A stretch of DNA of 19,204 nt, taken from contig CAIXDB010000077.1 in the NCBI GenBank assembly GCA_903918125.1, forward strand, positions 1 through 19,204. The letters are read 5' to 3'. Each line of letters begins with the position of its first letter. Position 1 is the first letter of the stretch. This DNA comes from an uncultured bacterium (GTDB lineage: Bacteria; Patescibacteria; Paceibacteria; UBA9973; Zambryskibacteraceae). This document shows positions 14,037 through 19,204 of this stretch, piece by piece. The notes below the pieces were generated by a model. That model was not told the origin of the DNA, did not search any database, and saw only the letters and a program-made list of their open reading frames with translations. The position numbers were made by a program, and so were the translations under genes.

Positions 14037-14816
14037 ATGCACGCCGTCATGTCATCTTCTTGTGTCAGAAAATCCACCCTGCGTTCACGAGTAAAGACTT
14101 TGTTGATTTTTTTGTACCAGAAAGTTCTGCTTGGCAAGCCCGCGTCGATACTGATGTATCACTCCGTGTCTCGCTCCGAACATTTCTTTACCGTCACACC
14201 GGAAGACTTCGCCGAACAAATGAAGTACTTACATGACCAAAACTATTCGGTCGTCAGTTTCCGCGATCTGCTTTTTCTCGTCACGCACAAAAAACCAATT
14301 CCGCAAAAAACGGTCGTGCTGACCTTTGATGACGGGTATGCCGACAATTACACCGAAGTCTTTCCGATTATAAAAAAATATAATTTTCCGATTACCATTT
14401 TCTTGACCACCGGTTTTGTTGGTCAGTCGAGAGTGTTGCGAACCGGGGAAAGCATGCCAATATTGTCTCTTGCACAGATTCACGAAATGTACGAGAGTGG
14501 TCTGGTTTCTTTTGAAGCACATGGCCACACTCATCACAAGTTGGTGCATCTTGATGTTGCTGCAATGACGGAGGAAATAACAGATTCAAAAAAATACATC
14601 GAAGAAACGCTTGGCTGGCCGACTTCCGTCTATGCGTACACCGCCGGCAGGTACGACGAAAAAGTGTTGTCGGTCATCGCGCCGATATTTCCCTACGTCG
14701 TTTCCGTTCATGCCGGTTTCTGTGGAGTGCGAGATTTCGTTACGCATCCGCTCACATTACCGAGACAGTCGGTGGATTCGACGACCAGTTTGTCGCAGTT
14801 TACATTAAAAATATGA
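14037..14816 (+). CDS. Polysaccharide deacetylase (NodB homology domain, CE4)
   Basis: CE4 enzymes are metal-dependent hydrolases that remove N- or O-acetyl groups from glycans. The 259-aa protein shows ILMYHSV (38-44), motif 1 TFDDGYADN (96-104, catalytic base D98, metal D99), motif 2 H-x3-H in HGHTHHKL (H162, H166), motif 3 as YTAGRYDEK (201-209; the usual Pro-Tyr-Gly is altered), and HPLTLPRQ near the end. Residues 18-32 are basic-hydrophobic and may bind the membrane, but there is no clear signal peptide. An alternative start is ATG 14049. Context: it opens a coupled run with the GT2 gene (ATGA overlap), so it probably tailors the same surface glycan. Confidence 0.92.
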   Translation: MHAVMSSSCVRKSTLRSRVKTLLIFLYQKVLLGKPASILMYHSVSRSEHFFTVTPEDFAEQMKYLHDQNYSVVSFRDLLFLVTHKKPIPQKTVVLTFDDGYADNYTEVFPIIKKYNFPITIFLTTGFVGQSRVLRTGESMPILSLAQIHEMYESGLVSFEAHGHTHHKLVHLDVAAMTEEITDSKKYIEETLGWPTSVYAYTAGRYDEKVLSVIAPIFPYVVSVHAGFCGVRDFVTHPLTLPRQSVDSTTSLSQFTLKI

Positions 14817-15535
14817 AGCATGTTATTCTCATTCCGACGTACAACGAGTCGGAAAACATAGAAAAAATAATTTCTGTCATCGCGCAAACGGTGCCGGAAG
14901 TTTTTGTCACAGTTATCGATGACAATTCTCCGGACGGTACGGGTGCCATCGCGTCACGTTTGGCGATTACATATCCGTGTGTCTCGCTTCTATCTCGTCA
15001 GAAAAAAGAAGGTCTGGGTAAGGCGTATGCTCACGGGTTTCGGGAAGTGTTGTGTGACGAGACAGCCACACATGTCATCATGATGGACGCCGATATGTCG
15101 CATGACCCGAAATATTTGAAGGAGATGATTGAACAGAGTAAACGATACGACATGGTTATCGGTTCTCGATATGTGTCCGGTGGCAAAACGGTCGGATGGG
15201 AAACGTGGCGCAGAGCTTTGTCGTATTTTGGCAATGTGTACGCTCGCGTCATTACCGGCGTTCCCATTCACGATTTGACCGGCGGGTTCAACTGCATTTC
15301 TTTGTCGAAGTTGCGAACGGTTGACCGGAACGCGATTGATGCGTCCGGCTACGCTTTTCAAATCGAGTTGAAATATCTGCTGTACTCACACGGCGCAACA
15401 ATTAAGGAAATTCCCATTACCTTTGCCAATCGTGCGGAAGGTGAGTCGAAAATATCAAACCATATTGTGGGTGAGGGGATAGTGGCACCGTGGAAAATGG
15501 TGTGGAGACGTCGAGCTCGTGATCAAAAAACATGA
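14813..15535 (+). CDS. Polyprenol/dolichol-phosphate mannosyltransferase-like GT2
   Basis: The 240-aa protein is a GT-A fold transferase like DPM1, which makes polyprenyl-phosphate-sugar at the inner membrane face as donor for outside transfers. Motifs: IPTYNESENI (7-16), DDNSPDGT (36-43), metal-binding MDADMSHDP (91-99), GSRYVSGG (117-124), DLTGGFNC (154-161) and EGESKIS (209-215). It has no C-terminal membrane helices, so it is the short, single-domain type. It overlaps both neighbours by ATGA. The next gene is a large membrane protein that could use the polyprenyl-linked sugar, as GT-C enzymes do. Confidence 0.94.
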   Translation: MKHVILIPTYNESENIEKIISVIAQTVPEVFVTVIDDNSPDGTGAIASRLAITYPCVSLLSRQKKEGLGKAYAHGFREVLCDETATHVIMMDADMSHDPKYLKEMIEQSKRYDMVIGSRYVSGGKTVGWETWRRALSYFGNVYARVITGVPIHDLTGGFNCISLSKLRTVDRNAIDASGYAFQIELKYLLYSHGATIKEIPITFANRAEGESKISNHIVGEGIVAPWKMVWRRRARDQKT

Positions 15536-17262
15536 TTGAAAAAATAAATAACATTGTGAGGTTACATTACCGCATCATACTGGTCGCGCTGTTTGTGGGT
15601 GTGATTTCTTCCGTACCGCAATACGTCGCGCAACGCACACAGCCGGGTTTCAACGGTGTGTATGTCGGTGTTGCCGACGATATGAGTTTTTATCAAACTC
15701 GCGCGCAGGAGGTTATCGACGGTCATCCGTTTTTGACCAACCCGTATCTTGCCGAACACAAAAGCGGCGCGCCGATGCAGTTCTGGATTCCGGACGCCAT
15801 TTTAGCCCTCCCGCTCGCGCTTTTTTACGTTCCGACACCGGTCGGTTTCATGGCATGGACATTCTTTTTGACGGCGATATTGATACTAATTTCATATTCG
15901 ATTTTGCTTGTGTTGACTCGGTCGCGGGAGTGGAGTTTTCTCGGAGCGACACTTGTACATCTCGGTTTGTTTGGCAATCAATTTTTGCGCTTGCCTCCGC
16001 CCGGGCTGACATTTATATTTTGGTTACTCGCGCTTCTGACCATGCTTTTGTGTGTTGAAAAATTCACTTTGACTCGCGCATGTCTTTCGGCCTTTTTCTT
16101 TGGCATGTTGTTCAACATCTATCCGTTTTATTGGACGTACTACGTTATTTTTTATGGTCTGTTCATCGCGTTTTGTTTTGTACTCAATTTTTTTGCACAC
16201 AAAAACGATTTTCCGTACATGCGATATGTGTGGATGTGTCTTGGCGGTTTGATTGTGGCAATTCCATTTTTCATTTCCACCTTTGTCAGTTTGCGGATGC
16301 CGTACTACGCCGAATCTGCTCGACGACTCGGCATGATTGCTACACATTTTCCGTCCGGGCTCGATAGCGTGGCGCTTGTCGGCGCGGTCGTGGCACTTTT
16401 TATTTTTGCACGGTATAAAAAAATAATTACGCTGACTCCCACCGTCGTTCTTCTTTTTTCTGGGGTGCTTGCAGGAGCTGTTGCGGTTAACCAACACCTT
16501 ATCACTGGAAAAAATGTCGAGTTTTCTAGCCATTATTTACTTGGCAACCAGTTCGCATGCTTTTTTGCAATTATGTATATTTTCTGCCTCTGGCTTGTGG
16601 GTCAATCGGAGAAAATTAAAAAAATATGTTTCGTGTCCGCATGCACTTTAGTTTTTGTAGCAAGTATTTTTGGAACGTACACTATCGTCCAACCGCAAGT
16701 GACGTACGGTGCAGGTTTTTTCTATGCTCAAAAGTACACGCCGATTTTTGAATGGTTGCATGCGCACGCCAAGCCCGATCAGGTGGTATTTGCTAATGAC
16801 GACATGAGCGGTTTCATTCCGATATACACGTCACAAAACGTGTACTATTCTCCGTACGCCATTTTGTTTTTCTTGACGGACAAAGAGGCCGAAGATCGTT
16901 TCATCATCAATCATTATTTCGATACGTTCACCGCGAGCTATGTGTTGAAAAATCAGCGCATGATTTTTGGCGGATATTATATAAACGAATACGGACACAA
17001 CTTGAGCAAAAACAAAATTCTCAACGTGCTCAGGTTGCCACAGGTGTCGTACATACTCGTGCCGGCGCCGGTGTTGCAGTCGGTTGTCGATCGCGCGAAA
17101 ATCATACAGTCGGAAAGTTTCGACACAGCTCTGCACACGTACCAGGCAGACTATGTCGTATGGGATACGGTCAAAAATCCGGACTGGAAGCTTGATCGAT
17201 TCTCATCTCTGACACCGGTGTATTCGGCAAACGGTATTATTGTGTACACGGTAGGAAAATAA
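15532..17262 (+). CDS. Polytopic membrane protein, possible GT-C glycosyltransferase
   Basis: The 576-aa protein has about 10-12 hydrophobic helices within residues 13-395 and a soluble C-terminal part (about 396-576). The first predicted external loop carries the acidic pair DD in VADDMSFYQTRAQE (D49, D50), followed by GHPFLTNPYL. This is the place where GT-C enzymes keep their catalytic acids. ITGKNVEFSSHYL (324-336) is a second possibly conserved loop. It is coupled by ATGA to the DPM1-like gene, which would make its polyprenyl-phosphate-sugar donor. GT-C is an inference from topology, the acidic pair and context; an O-antigen ligase/polymerase or another membrane transferase is possible. 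Confidence 0.75.
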   Translation: MIEKINNIVRLHYRIILVALFVGVISSVPQYVAQRTQPGFNGVYVGVADDMSFYQTRAQEVIDGHPFLTNPYLAEHKSGAPMQFWIPDAILALPLALFYVPTPVGFMAWTFFLTAILILISYSILLVLTRSREWSFLGATLVHLGLFGNQFLRLPPPGLTFIFWLLALLTMLLCVEKFTLTRACLSAFFFGMLFNIYPFYWTYYVIFYGLFIAFCFVLNFFAHKNDFPYMRYVWMCLGGLIVAIPFFISTFVSLRMPYYAESARRLGMIATHFPSGLDSVALVGAVVALFIFARYKKIITLTPTVVLLFSGVLAGAVAVNQHLITGKNVEFSSHYLLGNQFACFFAIMYIFCLWLVGQSEKIKKICFVSACTLVFVASIFGTYTIVQPQVTYGAGFFYAQKYTPIFEWLHAHAKPDQVVFANDDMSGFIPIYTSQNVYYSPYAILFFLTDKEAEDRFIINHYFDTFTASYVLKNQRMIFGGYYINEYGHNLSKNKILNVLRLPQVSYILVPAPVLQSVVDRAKIIQSESFDTALHTYQADYVVWDTVKNPDWKLDRFSSLTPVYSANGIIVYTVGK

Positions 17263-17272
17263 TTACATTATT

Positions 17273-18460
17273 ATGAACATTTTTTACATCGCCAACGCTC
17301 GCATTCCGACAGACAAAGCTCACGGCAGGCAGATTGTGAATATGTGTCACGCTTTTGCCGAGAGTGGCAACGACGTGCGTTTGATTGTGCCGGAACGTGC
17401 GAATGAAATCAGACAGGACGCCTTTCAATTCTATTCCGTTTCAAAAAATTTTGACATCAAATATGTTCACGGTTTTGATTTTTTGCGATTGGAAAAAGTT
17501 TTCGGCGGACTCTCTTTTTATTTTCAGACAGTTTCTTTTTTGATAAAACTTTTCTTTTTATCTGTGCCGAAACAGGCGCTTGTATACACGAGGAATCCGG
17601 AAGTGGCCTGGCTTTTTGGCGCACGTGGATACAAGGTCGCGTATGAATGTCACGATTGGTTTAAAAAACACAAGTTAATTGCTCTGTTCTTTTTGAAACG
17701 CGTGCACACTGTTGTCACGACCAATACGTACATCAAAGAAGAATTTGTAAAAGAAGGATTTGTCGCTGGGAGAATTTTTGTCGCGCCGAACGGGGTTGAC
17801 TTGCAGGTGTTTGACCTCGACGTGACAAAAGAAGAAGCTGTTGACAAATTGTCGGTTGACGATGAATTGAAAAACATGATGCGAGAGAAAAAAGTCTTGC
17901 TCTACACCGGAAGTTTTACCACGATGAGGGTGGAAAAGGGCATTGCCGATATTTTCCTTGCTCTTCGACAGATGCATCGAGATGATGTGTTGTTTGTCGC
18001 GGTTGGCGGTTCACCAGACGATGTCGAGTTTTACAAAATACTCGCACACAAAGAAGGCGTGGAAAAAATGGTCTGCGTGCTCGGCAGGACTGCACAGTCA
18101 CAGCTCGCATTGTTTCAGAAGGCAAGTGATGTGTTGCTCATGCCTTTTCCGCGTCTCGCGCATTATGAGTATCACATGGCACCCTTGAAAATGTTTGAGT
18201 ACATGGCGTCCGGTCGGCCGATTATCGCATCGTATCTGCCGAGTATCACGCAAATTTTGAATGAGAAAAATTGCTTATTGTGCGAGCCTGGGAATCCCGT
18301 TGATTTGACAAGCAAAATCGCATTTCTTTTAGGAAACAAAACCGTCGGCGACGCTCTCGCTCTACAGGCGTATCGCGATGTCCAGAAGTATACGTGGCAA
18401 AACCGAGCTCGCGCGATACTCGACTACATTACAAGTTCGCTAGAAAAGACATCTGCATAA
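17273..18460 (+). CDS. Glycosyltransferase, GT4-like
   Basis: The 395-aa GT-B protein has IANARIPTDKAHGRQI (6-21) as acceptor loop, VYTRNPE (104-110), YECHDW (124-129), VAPNGVD (170-176), YTGSFTTMRVEKG (211-223) and HMAPLKMFEYMASGRPIIAS (301-320). The last motif is the PLK-x-FEYMA form of the GT4 donor site, with E309 as the conserved acid and His at the aligned position of the first Glu. Length is normal. It starts 10 nt after the membrane protein gene without a Shine-Dalgarno motif. It ends the cluster, and its last 21 bases overlap the end of the minus-strand GT2 remnant. Confidence 0.92.
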   Translation: MNIFYIANARIPTDKAHGRQIVNMCHAFAESGNDVRLIVPERANEIRQDAFQFYSVSKNFDIKYVHGFDFLRLEKVFGGLSFYFQTVSFLIKLFFLSVPKQALVYTRNPEVAWLFGARGYKVAYECHDWFKKHKLIALFFLKRVHTVVTTNTYIKEEFVKEGFVAGRIFVAPNGVDLQVFDLDVTKEEAVDKLSVDDELKNMMREKKVLLYTGSFTTMRVEKGIADIFLALRQMHRDDVLFVAVGGSPDDVEFYKILAHKEGVEKMVCVLGRTAQSQLALFQKASDVLLMPFPRLAHYEYHMAPLKMFEYMASGRPIIASYLPSITQILNEKNCLLCEPGNPVDLTSKIAFLLGNKTVGDALALQAYRDVQKYTWQNRARAILDYITSSLEKTSA

Positions 18461-19165
18461 TAATTTTAAATTTTTGACCGGATGTTTTGAAAGAATGGTT
18501 TTGAAAAAAGGTGAGCGTGTAAAATATGCATACACCTTGAATCCGTATGTGGTGTTCGCGTAACAAACCGACACGAACCGCAGCGCCAAAATTTCATACA
18601 AAGCCGAGTCGTTAAAATATGGCATTTTTTTATTTTGTTTATATATGGTCATGAGCCATGATGAATATGTTTGCAGATATGCGTCTACGGTCATGTCCTC
18701 CGGTTTGTGTTGAGAGCGGTGAAAATGCAATTCGTCGTCTGTCACCGTCATGCCGATGTTGTGAAATATGTTTCGTATGACGGTATTTCCATGCACGGTT
18801 TGTGTGTCATGTTGAGTCAGTGAGATATTTTCTCCGTGCCTTCTGTATAAAAGGAAAACTTTTTCCAAGTTGGCAAATTTTGTGACAGTAACCATGCGAA
18901 ACCACAGTTCGCGATCCTCCGCATGAGAAAAATTTTTATCGTAAAAAAGATGATGTGTGTCGAGAACACTTTTTCTCATCATGACAGTCGGGTGGACAAA
19001 AGCCGATTCCCACAGCATCGACGCTTGTATGTTGTCGTGCTCAGTTTGTTTTTGTATGACAAATGTCCGTGGGGTGCCGATCACTCGCCCTGTTATCAGG
19101 TGCATAAGATTTGGGAATGTCCGGAGATTGTGGTTTTGGAGCGGTCTTGGGCAATGAGGATTTAG
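18440..19165 (-). pseudogene. GT2-family glycosyltransferase remnant (C-terminal half)
   Basis: The minus-strand frame is open from a stop at 19168-19166 down to 18440; the first ATG is at 19105, giving 221 aa. The part ESAFVHPTVMMRKSVLDTHH, followed by YDKNFSHAEDRELWFRM, is typical of the second half of WcaA-type GT2 enzymes. The N-terminal nucleotide-sugar half with the DxD motif is missing. The translated stretch between the stop and the ATG still looks GT2-like (RPLQNHNLRTFPNL), so homology continues upstream of the ATG and is cut by the stop. This points to a frameshift or nonsense change rather than a short gene. The other two minus-strand frames give no clean continuation in the last 39 bases. 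It is convergent with the cluster. Confidence 0.6.
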
Positions 19166-19204
19166 TCATTTCAGGCAACAAGATCTTTGCCACCGTATAT
19201 AAAG

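Overview
The window looks like a piece of a Candidate Phyla Radiation (Patescibacteria) genome, most likely Parcubacteria-like. The evidence is a divergent 16S rRNA 3' end with no linked 23S, very compact gene packing with ATGA stop/start overlaps, many small unknown membrane proteins, a membrane-anchored DUF4015-type glycosidase, a soluble VirD4/TraG-like ATPase, and a large surface-glycan glycosyltransferase cluster. TGA is used as a normal stop, so the UGA=Gly code of Gracilibacteria/Absconditabacteria does not apply. The lineage call is inference.

Layout. 1-445: tail of a 16S gene, preceded by sequence that does not align to 16S (possible intron tail) and followed by a spacer and a terminator; no 23S follows. 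463-892: a 66-aa membrane protein and tRNA-Ile(GAT). 945-3336: enolase and a pyruvate kinase lacking the C-terminal domain, then a terminator. 3352-4318: two unknown single-gene units (198 aa and 51 aa), each with promoter, Shine-Dalgarno-like motif and terminator. 4339-6375: membrane proteins, including the DUF4015 glycosidase and a run of three tiny membrane proteins. 6372-6889: another single-gene unit (138 aa). 6917-7098: structured element A. 7115-11188: VirD4-like ATPase and two glycosyltransferases, coupled by ATGA overlaps. 11193-11394: structured element B, a homologue of A. 11422-14010: GT4, GtrA, GT4. 14023-18460: polysaccharide deacetylase, DPM1-like GT2, polytopic membrane protein, GT4. 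18440-19165 on the minus strand: a damaged GT2 gene.

Two results stand out. First, elements A and B have a common predicted fold. At about eleven base pairs both partners change together between the copies, and the few G-U pairs make sense only on the + strand. This is strong internal evidence for an undescribed or unrecognised structured RNA of about 180-200 nt, placed in front of cell-surface operons. Second, the 16S 3' end keeps a perfectly paired helix 45, with compensatory changes, but the anti-Shine-Dalgarno CCUCC is absent. Consistently, most genes here have no Shine-Dalgarno motif and several start 6-9 nt after a TATAAT-like box, as leaderless genes do. Four small single-gene units nevertheless carry purine-rich motifs before the ATG, which is an open puzzle.

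The glycan genes together suggest assembly and export-side modification of a surface polysaccharide: GT4 and GT2 enzymes build on lipid carriers, GtrA would flip a polyprenyl-linked sugar, and the deacetylase and the membrane protein would finish or transfer the product.
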